64,000 nucleotides of DNA from assembly GCA_018398575.1 (NCBI GenBank), contig JAGTXZ010000024.1, forward strand, positions 1,364,001 through 1,428,000, given 5' to 3'. Below, in pieces: positions 43,287-54,967 of this stretch. The notes under the pieces were generated by a model. It made no database searches. It saw only the letters and a program-made list of their open reading frames with translations, and was not told the DNA's origin. Position numbers and translations under genes: made by a program. This DNA is from Ampelomyces quisqualis. Its lineage: Eukaryota; Ascomycota; Dothideomycetes; Pleosporales; Phaeosphaeriaceae. Numbering within the stretch: the stretch's first letter is position 1; each line of letters begins with the position of its first letter.

Positions 43287-44004
43287 TGACGATTCGCTGC
43301 GTGCAGGTGGAAATCAATAGTAGCAAGCGTCCCGTGATATACCGAGTCTACATAGCGACAGTTTTAGCGACAGCGATCTTTTTGGGGTGCGCTTGTTTTA
43401 GCAGCTCGTGCGTCACGGGCCCTGAGTCCTGTGTTGGATTGGAGAAAGTGGTTGTCACGTTGTGTCACGCAGACAGGGACACGTGCCGCCAAACGCAACG
43501 TGAAATGCTGGACAAGAGCGCGGCCCCCACGCTTCTCCACATTCTGCGCCCACTGCACGGAAGGGCCGATGGGCCAGGTCACGCCCATGCGTTGATTCGC
43601 CTGGTGCTGTGTTCGCTGCGCTCGAGTCTCGGGCGGCGTGTGGCAACATGATGCCATGCGCGGCTACCCCTCATCTCTGCGGGCTGACAGGCTGAGCTTC
43701 GCACGGGCTTGTTGCTTGCAATAACGACGACGTCGCCGGTGGGCCCGAGTATGGCCGCTATGGCGGCTACTGGGCCTATTCCACGGACCACAGGCAAGCA
43801 AGCTTACGTACCGAGGGCTGCGTAGCGAGTACGGCACGGCTCCTGGCTGTAGCCGTCGGGCCTCACTTGACCCCCGCGCACGGTGCCCTCTTGCTGCTTG
43901 CACCCATCTGCTGCAGTCCCCCCCCCGCCACGCGACCCCGACGCCACTCCCTGTCTTGCCCTGGCGACACACGACGGCCTCCACGACGGCCCTGCCACTC
44001 GGCC
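43287..44004. other. Intergenic region upstream of the C2H2 regulator
   Basis: 718 bp, very GC-rich near 43480-44000. The frame of the next gene is open upstream to 43867, so its start is somewhat uncertain. No separate gene is seen. Confidence 0.4.
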
Positions 44005-47000
44005 ATGACGGCGCAAATGCTCTCGATGCATGCGGGCCACCCGTCGGACCTGGGCCGGCTACAGACGCAGTTCCCAGAGAGGATGGAGACCAGCGGCGGC
44101 CCTGCAGAGCCGCCCACGCCTGCGTCGCCAGACAGCCCCGGGGGACGCGGACGCCGCCGCGACAGGAGCGACGAGGACGGCGGCGACGGCGACGGCGACG
44201 GCGACGACCCGCCGGGCTCGCGGAAGAGGCGCAGAAGCAGAAAGGGCCTCGACAAGAAGTTCGAGTGCCCGCACGAGGGCTGTGGGAAGAGCTACTCGCG
44301 CGCAGAGCACCTGTACCGCCACCAGCTGAACCGTGAGTCGCCCGGCCTTGCCAGGAATCTAGCCGGCCAGCAGCCAGCCGCCAGCCGCCAGCACTGAGAC
44401 GGCCAGCCGACTAACTGCCGCCACAGACAACCCAAAGCAAATCTACCACTGCGACTTCCCCGACTGCCACCGCTCCTTCGTCCGGCAAGACTTGTGCGCG
44501 CGACACAAAGAGAGACACACGGCGCGCGGCTCCCAGCTGCTGCGCAAAGACACATTCAACATGCACAACCTGAACCCCATCGTGACGGCAGCGCTGGGAG
44601 CGAAGAATGCATCGCCAGCAAAGCCCGTGGGCCTGAAGCCCCAGCCATCGCACGGCCTGCAGTCTCCGGCGTCCGCACCCCCCTCGGCTCTCGCTGCCCA
44701 CATGTCGCTACCAAACTACCACTCGCCCGCCTCTACCCTCACCAGAAACGACTCTCTGCAGCGAACAGGCAGCGACGATGCGTACCGCAGCGGCTCTGAG
44801 GCTAAGCCTTATGACATGCAGTCCCAGAGCACTGGGAACTTTGCACCCCCACCGCGTCCGTCTACTTTGGGTAACTACAGCGGAGGTCGCGTGAACAACT
44901 CCCCACATGTGGCTAACGCCAGCTTCACGCGGCCCGAGCTGCGTGCACAAACATCCAATCTCTCCTCGTATGGCTCGAGCTCACCCTACAACTCGGCCGT
45001 GACACCCGCCCAGTCTTACCCGCCGTCAGCGGCTTCGACTGCATACCAAGCTCACTCTGCAAGTGGGTTCCAGTCCCAGCAAAACTTCCCCCCTCTCTCA
45101 TCCTTACCTCCTCCAGAATACCCTTCGCACTCGGGCACCCCGGTCTCTAGAGACCAAGAAAACCACTATTACAACGGCGCAGCTGGCCAGACACCCATGA
45201 GCGGCGTCAAGCCTACCGCACAGCTAGACACTGGCATGAATGCAGTGTCAGACGCCATCATGGATCAGACGCCATCTTACGCCATTCCCATGTTCGGCGG
45301 TGAAGGGTATAGCCGCTCTCCCTTTGCCATGGCCGACGACTTTGCTGCATGGTTGTTCAACGACAGTCAGTTCGGTCCTGGCGGCGCGTCGCCGATGGGC
45401 TACCCGGCCGGAGGCAACCCCGTAGCGGGAGCATCATCCCAGATTGGACTACAGGCACCTTACTTCAACTACGACCCGTCTGTTGCCGGCTATCTGAACA
45501 ACCCTGCGCCGCCTTCATCACATCCAATGGCTGTGCACAGCATCTTAGATACTACGCTGCCAGAGTCTGCCCTGTCAGAAGAGAAGCGAAAGGACCTGCT
45601 CGATCTAATCATCCACCGCTTCAACGAGACTGATCATGCTCCAGTCAAGAAGCAGAAGGAGGATATCATGGAGGGCAACAAGGAAGATGATCATCACGTT
45701 CTCAGCTTGCACATGATGCAGACCTACATCAGCTCCTACTGGGTTCACTTCCATCCGCAGCTTCCTATTCTCCATAAACCGACCTTCAACGCAAGCACTT
45801 GTCCTGACCTGCTCCTGTTGTCCATCATGTGCCTCGGCGCATCATGCCTGGAGAAGAATTACGGCCACGAGGTGACACAAGCTTGCGCAGCACTTTCAAA
45901 CTTCCTTGCGTGGCACCTCAGATGGGAGCTGTTTATGGACGCAGACTTCCGGCCGCCGGCAAAGCTATGGATATTCCAAGGCCTGCTACTGCTTGAGATC
46001 TTTGAGAAGATGTACTCGACGCGTCCATTACACGAGCGCGCACACATCCACCATGCCACTACGTTGACTCTGATGCGGCGAGGCAGTTCGTTGATTGGAA
46101 GATCAGCACTTGACTCCCCTCCTAGCATCAAGGACAGTGGAAGGAACGGCTCGATGGGTGGAGCAAACACCCCAGACGAGTGGTGGAACCATTGGATCAC
46201 GAATGAGGCTACTAGAAGAGCTGCCTTTGCTGCCTTCGTCATGGACAGCATACATGCGACCATGTTCGGTCACAGTGCTGTCATGGTCGCGCATGAGATG
46301 CGCCTACCGCTACCTTGTGATGAGGCCTTGTGGTCTGCTACGAGCAGCTCAGAAGTGGGGCGGGTCGAAGCAAGTCTACACTCCAATGGCATTAAGCAAA
46401 TGAGTTTTCTCGACGGACTCAAGAAGACGCTCAACGGACAGACGGTACGCACTAATTCGTTCGGTCGTACCATCTTGATGGCCGGTTTGCTGAGCGTCTC
46501 TTGGCACATGAACCAACGAGACCTTCAAGTCAGCTCGCTCGGTGTAACACAAGCGCTCGGAGGGCGAGACAAGTGGCGAGGGTCACTCACGAGGGCATTC
46601 GACTTCTGGAAGCAGGATTTCGACAGCTCACTAGCCCGACCCAACGACCTCGCCGTACCTAATGCATACGCGTACTCCAACGGTCTGGACGATGAGAACG
46701 TTTTCGAGTCACGAACCGTACTACACCATCTTGCACATATGGCGATGCATGTCGACATTGTCGATTGCCAAATCTACGCCGGTGCTGGACGCTTGCTGGG
46801 CCGCTCCATTACCCCACAAGACTATAACGGCGCACAGCGCCGGATGAAGGAAGTCTGGGCACCAACTGCCCGCGCTAGAGATGCGACCTTCTACGCCCTG
46901 CAGTTTCTGTCCAACGTCATGGTTGCAGGAGACCATTCGTTGAAACCAAATGCTTCTACTTCATCATCGGGTTTCTCATACTCGGCACGGGATGACTTCC

Positions 47001-47320
47001 TTCTCAACCGACCCTGGGTGCTATATTTTGCCACCCTCATTGTTTGGTCCTACGGATTTGCGCTGGACGGGCCTGTCCAGCAGCCTTATTTGCTTCCTTC
47101 ATACGAAGACAAGGTCAAGGATATGGTGGGCTACCTGACCCGTGTCGGCGGTGTCGAAAAACCAGACGGCCTAGCAACTCTTCAAGACCGGAATGCCTGC
47201 CTAGGTCTCCTCATCATCATGCGAGACATGTTCAAAAAGACGAGATGGGAGCTCCTGCACGAGGCGAGCAACTTGTTAACGAAATGCATTGAGATGCTCG
47301 TCCCCGGCGCTGGGATGTGA
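44005..47320 (+). CDS. Transcription factor with two C2H2 fingers and a fungal-trans domain
   Basis: Exons 44005-44332 and 44427-47320 give 1073 aa; the 94-nt intron falls between the fingers. Finger 1 is CPHEGCGKSYSRAEHLYRHQLNH and finger 2 is CDFPDCHRSFVRQDLCARHKERH, preceded by a basic RKRRRSRK stretch and an Asp/Gly repeat. Residues of about 150-400 are Ser/Pro/Tyr/Asn-rich and disordered. The later half has the fungal specific transcription factor pattern, with MQTYISSYWVHFHPQLPILH, LLLLSIMCLGASCLE and LWIFQGLLLLEIFEKM. Such proteins are nuclear DNA-binding regulators; target genes are unknown. The chosen ATG (MTAQMLSMHAG) fits the finger-proximal start; 44017 is an alternative. Similar to proteins named klf1-like in other fungi, but orthology was not tested. 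Confidence 0.9.
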
Positions 47321-48101
47321 GCTGCTCGAAGCCCTCCCTGGTTCACAGCTGGAACCAACATGTCTACTTTCCACTTGTTCGCGCTTCGTCGCACAAACGC
47401 TGCCATATTACTACTACCTGCGCTTTCATCCGATATACCAGATTGGCAAGCAAGCTTACTGTTACTTACTGCTGTCCCCTGTACTTTTCAAATTACGATG
47501 TTAGGGCATCATCTTTTCTGTTTTTAGGCTCAAAATTGAGTTTACGGCGAGCGAATCATTTCTCTGTACATCTTTGCATCTCCCCAGGTGGCGGAGTGCT
47601 GTGGAACTGCTTTATACCCAAGGGTAGATTTGGTTTGCTTCGGCCATTTCTAGCATTTAGTTTTTGTTGTTGCCACAGGTGAAATCGATATGGTGGTTCT
47701 GATAACCGCAAAATGGTGCCTTTGAAGTCATGAGAATGAAGGGGTGAAGTCAATGAACGGTTTTGACTTGCGTGAAGTTACTTTGTCTTTGGTGATCCCG
47801 GGAATGTTTGAGCTGGGTGGATTTTGCGACACGTGAGTGCGCGATAGCGCGCCACTCGATGCATCGCAAATCTTTGGACCCCCACACCAGCCTTCGGTGC
47901 GCAACGACACCTAATCCGCATTGACTTCCCCTCTGTTCTTTCGTCTCGCAGAATCTGCCGACGTTCCACCACGTCGCTCCCAGCACGTCTCGCACCTTCC
48001 CACGCACCATTGCGTCATCGACTTTCGACCGCGCCTCCAAGAAGAAAGACTTCACATCCACCAGGGCCGCGACCTCAAAACGAAAATGATGTAAGCAAGC
48101 G
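47321..48101. other. Intergenic region upstream of HRQ1
   Basis: 781 bp with the T-rich 3' flank of the regulator gene (47450-47700) and the presumed HRQ1 promoter. An ATG at 48086 is followed at once by a stop, so the start at 48102 was preferred. No separate gene is seen. Confidence 0.4.
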
Positions 48102-51100
48102 ATGCCAAGGTTAAAAGCTGCAACGGTCACAGATCAGACAGTCAGGAAGAGGAAGAGGAAGAGGACGACTTGTGGGGAGCATGAGGTGGACGGCGCAAAG
48201 GACGGAAGTGGGAATGGAGATGCGCTTGGTGCAAACGCGGACGCCAGCCTAAACATCTCAAGTAACAATACCGACCTCGACGGTGTTTCGAACGAAGTCA
48301 CGACAACGACTACATCCGTACCCACAAAGACACATGACGGAGGCAAGAAGCCGCGACGAACTCCTAAAAAGAACGGCGTGGGCAAGCCAGCATTGGTGCG
48401 CCATGCTTCCTCTACACTCGTGGAGACGAGCATACCATGGCCTGACCACTTCACAAAGCTTGCTCAGGTACATCGGGCTCTCAATCTCGTATACACGTTT
48501 TGCTGTACGCGCAAACACCTCGCGACCACGCTCAACAACTTGAAGGCAACAGTGGAGGGACATATAAAGCGCGAATTGGTCATTGAAGATGTAGCGCAAA
48601 TCACGACTCTGATGCCCAAGGCGATCAACTTTGCGTACGTCGACGAGGCAATGTTGCAGATCAATTTGATGGGTCAAGAGGATCACATCCAAGGCCGGAA
48701 AGCGCAAGACTTTGTCATCACAATGCCTGAGCCGGAAAAGGGCGAACATAACGAGGTGCTGTTGTTCGAATTCATCGATGGCGACTTGAAGCGTCAGGTT
48801 CAGAATGCGAAAACGGGCGAACCGACGAAGGCGACGCAAAAGTTGCGAAATGAGAAATTGAAGATGCCGGTGTACAGTCAGAAGCAGATGATGAATCTGA
48901 TTGAGAAGAGGAATGTGAAGTTTACCAGCGCGGTCAACGCGTTTTTGAACCAGTGCGCTGAGGATAAGGTGGATGCAGTGGAGAAGATCAAGGAGATTTC
49001 GCAACCTTTCATTCCCCTACCAACTGAGAGTCGAGCTTCCACGCCAGATTCGGACAGACTACTCGCACCCAGCACGATTCCGAAAGAACGCAAGAGCATT
49101 CCGGAAATTGTCGAGGAGATCAAGACGCTGGAATGGTATACTGGTCAGATTGTGCCGGACGGTCACCGCGTGTTCGATCCTCAGCCTCCCATATACGGCG
49201 ACTTGAACTTTCAGCTGTCGCAGAACATGGTGAATGCGCTATACAACACGAAGAACATCACACAGCTGTACGCGCATCAGGCTGAAGCGATCAACAATCT
49301 TTACGAAGGACATAACGTTATTGTGTCTACCTCAACGAGCTCCGGAAAGTCTTTGATCTACCAGTTACCGGTGCTGCATCAGCTGGAGCATGATGCAGAT
49401 ACCCGTGCCATGTACATTTTTCCTACAAAAGCGCTCGCGCAAGATCAAAAAAAGAGTATGAAAGAGCTTCTTCGTTTCATGACTGGGCTGGAAGAAGTTG
49501 TTGTCGAAACGTTCGATGGAGACACGCCAATGTCTGAACGAAACTACATCCGGGACGAAGCGCGCGTTATTTTCACAAACCCGGATATGCTGCACATCAC
49601 CATCTTGCCGCAAGAAGACGCGTGGCGGACATTCTTGCAGAATCTTCGCTTCGTGGTAGTGGATGAGTTGCACGTCTACAATGGCCTGTTTGGCGCACAC
49701 ATGGCCTTCATCATGCGGCGTTTGCGAAGGATATGTGCGGCGGTGGGAAACAGGCATGTCAAGTTCATTTCGTGTTCTGCTACTGTTGCGAATCCGGAGG
49801 AGCATATGCGGACGATATTTGGGGTGGATGAGGTACGATTGACAGATTTCGATGGCTCGCCATCTGGTCGGAAAGAGTTCCTTTGTTGGAACACGCCCTT
49901 CAAGGACCCCGGCGATCCGACTTCTGGGCGCGGGGATTGCATGGCCGAGACTGCGAAGCTCTTTTGCCAGCTCATGCTGAGAGGCGTGAGGGCTATCGCA
50001 TTTTGTCGAGTGAGAAAGCAGTGTGAGGCGCTGCTGTCCGCGGTCAAGACCGAGTTGACAAACCTCGAAAGAACGGAAGTTCTTGCAAGAGTCATGTCGT
50101 ATCGAGGCGGCTATACACCCCAAGACAGACGACAGATCGAACGTGAGATGTTTGATGGAAAGCTCATTGGTATTGTGTGTACTAGTGCGCTTGAGCTTGG
50201 AGTGGATATCGGATCTCTGGATGCAGTTTTGACTGTTGGCTTTCCATACACTATCGCTAACCTTCGCCAGCAAAGTGGTCGAGCGGGTCGAAGAAACAAA
50301 GATTCGCTCTCTGTTCTCATAGGCGACTGCTTCCCAACAGACCAGTTCTACATGTCTAATCCGTCGGAAATCTTCACCAAGCCCAATTGCGCTCTGCAGG
50401 TCGATCTCGAAAACATGCTTGTTGTCGAAGGCCACATCCAGTGCGCCGCCCACGAGATCCCCATCAGCATCGAAACAGACGCAACTTACTTTGGCCCTCT
50501 CCTTCCCAAAGTCGCCCGCGAACGTATGCGCCGCGACGCCCAAAACTTCTACCACGTCAACGAGCGCTTTCTCCCGCAACCCTCCCGCTTCGTCGCCATC
50601 CGCGACACGGAAGAAGACCATTTCGCCATTATCGACGTTACCAATGGCAAAAACACCGTTCTCGAAGAACTCGAAGCATCTCGTGCTTTCTTCACACTCT
50701 ACGATGGCGGTATCTTCCTGCATCAAGGCAACACATACCTCGTCAAGGAATTCAGCCAAGAACGCATGCTCGCCAAAGTCGAATACGTAAAAGTCGACTG
50801 GACGACCCAACAGCGCGATTACACCGACATCGACCCCGTCGAAACCGAAGCTATCCGGCGCATCCCCAACTCCAAGTGCCGTGCCTTCTACGGCCCCATC
50901 AAGATCAAACAAGTGGTTTACGGGTTTTTCAAAATCGATAAAAAGCGCCGCATCCTCGATGCCGTGCAGGTCGATAATCCACCTATAGTTTTGTTTTCAA
51001 AGGGCATGTGGCTCGACATTCCACGCGTAGCCCTACAAATCCTGAAGAAGAAACGACTGAATATCGCAGCGGGCATACACGCCGCTGAACACGCCGTCCT

Positions 51101-51713
51101 ATCCCTCATGCCCAACTTTGTCATCAGCATGCCCGGCGACGTGCGCACAGAATGTAAATTCGCGCCGAAAGAATTCGCTACCAAACCCTCGCAACGCAAA
51201 CGCCCTGCAAGATTGACCTTTTACGACGCTAAAGGTGGCAGCTCGGGCAGCGGGATTAGTACAAAGGCGTTTGAACATGTCGACTTGCTACTCTCACAGG
51301 CGGTCGAGCGGCTGGATAAGTGCGAGTGTTTGGCCGGGTGTAGCGCGTGCTGCACGAATGACTTGTGCAAGCATGCGAATCAAGTTATTTCCAAAATCGC
51401 GGCATGGGTCGTGGTCATGTGTTTACTTGGCAGGGAAGAGGAAATCAACGTGGATGAATTGCCGTTTGGCGAGGAGGATATTGTGCAAGAGGGCATCGAG
51501 ACGGTTGTTGAGGCGGACGAGGTCAGGATGGCTGGGGGACGCAGCGCGGTGCTTGCTGACGATGCGTCTGGCGGTGCTCAAGGCGAAATGGCTCGCGCGC
51601 ACATGGTTGACGGCGTGCTCGTCAAGATTGAACAGGATGACGATGATCATTTCAGCCGAAGCATCGACATGTACAGAGGCCAGAGGACGTATATTGCCGC
51701 GCACAAATCGTAG
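48102..51713 (+). CDS. HRQ1: Hrq1 (RecQ4-like) ATP-dependent DNA helicase
   Basis: A single long exon of 1203 aa. The N-terminus has a basic KRKRKR nuclear signal. Helicase motifs: Q-region LYAHQAEAIN, motif I STSTSSGKSLIYQLP, motif Ia FPTKALAQDQ, motif II VVVDELHVYNG, motif III SCSATVANP, motif V CTSALELGVDIGSLDAVLT and motif VI QQSGRAGRRN. The C-terminus holds the four-cysteine zinc cluster CECLAGCSACC..DLC of the DUF1998 domain. Hrq1 is a 3'-5' helicase acting in interstrand crosslink repair and telomere maintenance. Absence of introns contrasts with most neighbours. The length is close to that of other fungal Hrq1 proteins. Confidence 0.95.
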   Translation: MPRLKAATVTDQTVRKRKRKRTTCGEHEVDGAKDGSGNGDALGANADASLNISSNNTDLDGVSNEVTTTTTSVPTKTHDGGKKPRRTPKKNGVGKPALVRHASSTLVETSIPWPDHFTKLAQVHRALNLVYTFCCTRKHLATTLNNLKATVEGHIKRELVIEDVAQITTLMPKAINFAYVDEAMLQINLMGQEDHIQGRKAQDFVITMPEPEKGEHNEVLLFEFIDGDLKRQVQNAKTGEPTKATQKLRNEKLKMPVYSQKQMMNLIEKRNVKFTSAVNAFLNQCAEDKVDAVEKIKEISQPFIPLPTESRASTPDSDRLLAPSTIPKERKSIPEIVEEIKTLEWYTGQIVPDGHRVFDPQPPIYGDLNFQLSQNMVNALYNTKNITQLYAHQAEAINNLYEGHNVIVSTSTSSGKSLIYQLPVLHQLEHDADTRAMYIFPTKALAQDQKKSMKELLRFMTGLEEVVVETFDGDTPMSERNYIRDEARVIFTNPDMLHITILPQEDAWRTFLQNLRFVVVDELHVYNGLFGAHMAFIMRRLRRICAAVGNRHVKFISCSATVANPEEHMRTIFGVDEVRLTDFDGSPSGRKEFLCWNTPFKDPGDPTSGRGDCMAETAKLFCQLMLRGVRAIAFCRVRKQCEALLSAVKTELTNLERTEVLARVMSYRGGYTPQDRRQIEREMFDGKLIGIVCTSALELGVDIGSLDAVLTVGFPYTIANLRQQSGRAGRRNKDSLSVLIGDCFPTDQFYMSNPSEIFTKPNCALQVDLENMLVVEGHIQCAAHEIPISIETDATYFGPLLPKVARERMRRDAQNFYHVNERFLPQPSRFVAIRDTEEDHFAIIDVTNGKNTVLEELEASRAFFTLYDGGIFLHQGNTYLVKEFSQERMLAKVEYVKVDWTTQQRDYTDIDPVETEAIRRIPNSKCRAFYGPIKIKQVVYGFFKIDKKRRILDAVQVDNPPIVLFSKGMWLDIPRVALQILKKKRLNIAAGIHAAEHAVLSLMPNFVISMPGDVRTECKFAPKEFATKPSQRKRPARLTFYDAKGGSSGSGISTKAFEHVDLLLSQAVERLDKCECLAGCSACCTNDLCKHANQVISKIAAWVVVMCLLGREEEINVDELPFGEEDIVQEGIETVVEADEVRMAGGRSAVLADDASGGAQGEMARAHMVDGVLVKIEQDDDDHFSRSIDMYRGQRTYIAAHKS

Positions 51714-51970
51714 AATTTGTTTTAAAAAAAAAAAAGTACCCACCCCCATCTTGATCTTGCCATATACTTACTCGCACACCACAACAGAGCACAACCACTT
51801 CTCCACCGCCGAACCCAAAATAAATCGTCCGCCTCCATTCTTCTTCTTCTTCTTCTTCTCCTCCTCCTCCTTCACCTACCCTCCTCCCCTCAACGCTATC
51901 TTCCCCTCTCACACCACCCCATCCCCTGTCCTGGCGAAAAATTCTTCATTCAAACACATGAGTAACCCTC

Positions 51971-52010
51971 AGCCCAGCCCAGCCCAGCCCAGCCCAGCCC
52001 AGCCCAGCCT
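51971..52010. repeat. Tandem pentamer (AGCCC)7 plus one variant
   Basis: Seven perfect AGCCC units followed by AGCCT, 250-300 bp after the HRQ1 stop. Confidence 0.95.
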
Positions 52011-52165
52011 ACCCAACCAGCTCCTCTCCCCGCGCTAGTCGAACCTGTCGTGCTGGACTTTGGGATTCAGCAAAGGGGGGAAAACACTGTTTTGTACCTT
52101 CTCGTTCGTGCTGGGATGTACCTGCCTGTCGGACGCGGGGGAGGGGAGGGGGGAGGGCATTGAGG

Positions 52166-52190
52166 GCGTGGCGTGGCGTGGCGTGGCGTG
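52166..52190. repeat. Tandem pentamer (GCGTG)5
   Basis: Five perfect GCGTG units, followed by the variant GCGGG, about 700 bp downstream of the STEEP1-like stop. Confidence 0.95.
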
Positions 52191-52858
52191 GCGGGTGGAG
52201 TAGGAGATGGACATGGACATGGGGGGGGGTATGAAGTGGCTTCCCAAGTGTGTCTGTGAAGAGGGGGTGAAGGGTCATGAATCGCCGGGCTGGGATGTTT
52301 ATTTTGGTTTTTGTTGTTGTGGTTGTTGTTGTTTTTTTGTGGGGAAAGAAGAGCATGTTTCGAGGGGCCGGAAGGTCAGAGGGGAGGGGGGGGGGGAATG
52401 AAGAGGAAGAGCGGGGGATGTGGTCTAGTTATTTTTATTTTTTTTTGCGAGCACGATGACGAGGTGTTTAGTGGAACCATGTGCGCGGGTTGTTTGTGTC
52501 AAGTACTTATCAGGCGGAAGGAGGAATGTATTTCTGAATTGTGTTGTGTGTTATTGGGAGATAACGCAGCGAGTTTTGATTCCTATGGAGAGAGAAAAAA
52601 AACTACACACATCTAGGCTACCCTTCGCGTTTTCAGCGTGGAAAAAGCCTTGCGCGTCATTGGGAAGTATATGGGGTATCGTTGTAGTTTGAGCCAAGAA
52701 AAAAAGTGGGAAATGCCGTGTCGTGTGCGCCGTGTATACCTTGGGTCGCTGCAATCTGTGTGCGCGCTGCGTCCAAAGAAAAAAACTCCATGGAAATCAA
52801 CACAAATACCAACCGCACAAAGGGTGTTAGACTCGCTGCCCGGCAGCATCGTCACGCC

Positions 52859-53389
52859 TCAGGCTTTAACCTCAACACCACCCATGCTTGCTTGCATTCC
52901 CCCGTCTTGCCTCATCTTGCCAGCAATCATCTCGCTTGTCGTCATGAACCCCCCAGGCAACAAAAATACATAGTCATCTCTGCGGCCCGTCTTCTCGATG
53001 CTGAATTGCTGCCAGTCCAGCTGATACCCAACGACAAGGCTGCACCGTCCACAGCGCTGTAGATACCTCTTCTCATACCCCTCGTCGCTGGTGATGATTT
53101 CGCCGTTCTTCTCAATGCGCGTGGAGAGCAGCAGGCCGTAGTGGTCGTTTGGGGAGGCGGCGCCGCGGGACTTTGGGGTGGGCGCGGGCGGCAGCGGCAT
53201 TATGTGTGCTTTGTCGAGGGCGTGGGAGCGCGTGGGCAGGGCAGGGAGAGGTGTGGTAGTGGCGAGGAGGAGGTGGCTGCAGAGGCAGTGGTAGGTGTAT
53301 ACTGTGTTGGAGGCTTGGAGGGAGATTTTCTCTTCGGGGGTGGGTGAAGGCATGGCGAAGTATGCGCGGGAAGAGGTGGCGATGTCCAT
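52859..53389 (-). CDS. STEEP1 (CXorf56) family protein
   Basis: A single exon of 176 aa (or 164 aa from the ATG at 53353, MPSPTPEEKISL). The family pattern is visible: VYTYHCLCSHLLLAT near the N-terminus, then after a Pro-rich insert YEKRYLQRCGRCSLVVGYQL and DDYVFLLPGGFMTTSEM. This matches human STEEP1, where VYYCLCG is followed by the Q-Y-x-K-C-x-K-C block. The two cysteine pairs suggest zinc binding. In animals STEEP1 promotes STING exit from the ER; fungi lack STING signalling of that kind, so the ancestral role is open and may relate to splicing or ER exit. Confidence 0.8.
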   Translation of the reverse strand: MDIATSSRAYFAMPSPTPEEKISLQASNTVYTYHCLCSHLLLATTTPLPALPTRSHALDKAHIMPLPPAPTPKSRGAASPNDHYGLLLSTRIEKNGEIITSDEGYEKRYLQRCGRCSLVVGYQLDWQQFSIEKTGRRDDYVFLLPGGFMTTSEMIAGKMRQDGGMQASMGGVEVKA

Positions 53390-54326
53390 GGTAGACGGGA
53401 AGAGTGTGTGGTGTGGGTATGGAGTGGGGCGCGTGGAAGAGCGTACGGAAGTAAAACGCGTCCTGGGGACGGGCCGAAAGGTGTGGACGAGACCAAGTGA
53501 GGCGCAAAAGTAATGATGACCGGAATCCGAGCTCCTGAGGACACACTACGATGTGAGCAGGCGTTCGGCGTGTGTTCGGCCTACGGTACTGCTATGGTAG
53601 TGGCAGTCGGTGTGGTGTGGAAGGTTGTCGAAGAAAAAGCTCCGAGTGCGGCGAAGACGAAGCACTGCGAGCTAACTTATGTACTTCTGTGCTGAGACAC
53701 GTGCCGCAGATGCACTTGCTTACTCGAAGCCGGAACAGTGTTAGGAATGTGGAGCGGACAAGGCCCTCTCGGATGCGTCTGGGCCAAGACTCTGCAAAGT
53801 ATCCAAGTCGTGAGGGCTGCAGGTGGGTTTGGTCGAGGTGGAGGGCAATTTGTTTGAGGGCGGCGAAACGCAAAGACTCCAGCCAAGGCCCAGACAGGCT
53901 ACTTGGGGCGTCTCGGCGGACTTGGGAGAGAATCGAGAGAGACGAGCTAGGCACAAAGCCTAACTCGGGTTGGGATGTAGTGTGTTGTGGTGAAGAAGAG
54001 GGCCCACCAGACGCTCCACAAAAGCAGCAAGAGTTTGATGAGGGTTTGAAGTCAATGTGTTGAGAGGGCGCCGGCAAGGGCAGCGAGGGCGTTTTTGGTG
54101 GCTGCCACCTGCTTACGGATGGTCCCCACGGTGCATCCCCACGGTGTCGGACAGTAGGCTTTGCAGAGAAACACGACGCGTAGCAAGAGGTGTGAGGTGT
54201 GGGCATGTGACACTGCCCAAAAAGGGCCGAGACTGGGCATCGCCTCTGTTTCAACTTGTCGTCGTCGTCGTCGCAGGCTTACTACTGGCCCGACACTCAC
54301 CACCAGACACTGTCACACTGACAGCC
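53390..54326. other. Divergent intergenic region before the FHIT-type gene
   Basis: 937 bp between the STEEP1-like ATG (-) and the FHIT ATG (+). A 220-codon minus-strand frame (53592-54254) is Ser/Pro-rich, matches no family I know and covers both promoters, so it was not called. Confidence 0.4.
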
Positions 54327-54967
54327 ATGCCGCCGCTTACCAGGAATGTCATCAAGTTTGGCACCTTTGCCGTGACCGAGCAGGTGCGTCGATTCTCGCA
54401 TGCCATTGGCAGCAGCCGCCCAACACCACCCAGGTCTTCCACCTCTCGCGGCTGTCCTTTGCCATGGTCAACCTGAAGCCCCTGCTGCCGGGCCATGTCC
54501 TGGTGTCGCCGCGCCGCCTGGTCCCGCGCTTCAACGACCTGTCTGCCGCCGAGGTGCAGGACCTCTTCATGACGGTGCAGCGCGTGTCGCGCATGGTCGA
54601 GCGCGTCTTCGATGCCTCGTCGCTGAACATTGCCATCCAGGACGGCGTGCATGCGGGGCAGAGCGTGCCCCATGTCCATGCGCACATCATCCCCCGGAAG
54701 AAGGCCGATCTCGACGACAGGGGCGGCACGGATGCCATCTATGGTATGCTGGAGAGCAAAGATGCGCATCTGGGTGTGCAGTTGAGGGAGAGGGAGGGAG
54801 AGAGAGGGAGGGAGAAGGAGAGGCCGAGGTTCCCTGTTGTGGACAATGACAGTCGGATACCCAGGACCGACGATGAGATGCAGAGGGAAGCCGAGTGGCT
54901 GGCAGAAGAGATGGCCAAGGACGCTGAGGCAGCAGAAGAGATGGCCAAGGACGCTGAGGCGTCATAA
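54327..54967 (+). CDS. HNT2: Bis(5'-adenosyl)-triphosphatase, FHIT/Hnt2 type (HIT family)
   Basis: Exon 1 is 54327-54383 and exon 2 is 54434-54967; a 50-nt GT-AG intron gives 196 aa. The protein starts MPPLTRNVIKFGTFAVTEQV and continues FHLSRLSFAMVNLKPLLPGH, the typical FHIT strand. The HIT triad HVHAHIIPRK holds the catalytic His, and the GQSVPHVHAH form is specific for FHIT. The enzyme cleaves Ap3A and related dinucleotides. The C-terminal region is an Arg/Glu-rich insert followed by a duplicated decapeptide (separate entry), as is common in this variable tail. Confidence 0.95.
54902..54961 (+). repeat. 30-bp tandem duplication at the end of the FHIT-type gene
   Basis: Two adjacent 30-bp copies differ only at the last base and encode AEEMAKDAEA twice, just before the stop. 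Confidence 0.95.

Larger units (their letters stand above)
51714..52858. other. Repeat-rich intergenic region between HRQ1 and the STEEP1-like gene
   Basis: 1.1 kb convergent interval with an A11-12 run (51724), a TTC/TCC tract (51839-51874), two pentamer arrays (separate entries) and long G and T runs (52220, 52390, 52430). No coding gene is recognised; the short open frames are low complexity. Confidence 0.6.

Noticed and set aside
49365..50912. 515-codon minus-strand open frame
   Set aside because: It is antisense to HRQ1 and follows from codon bias of that strongly supported gene.
53592..54254. 220-codon minus-strand open frame
   Set aside because: Ser/Pro/Cys-biased, no motif, and it lies over the promoters of two divergent real genes.
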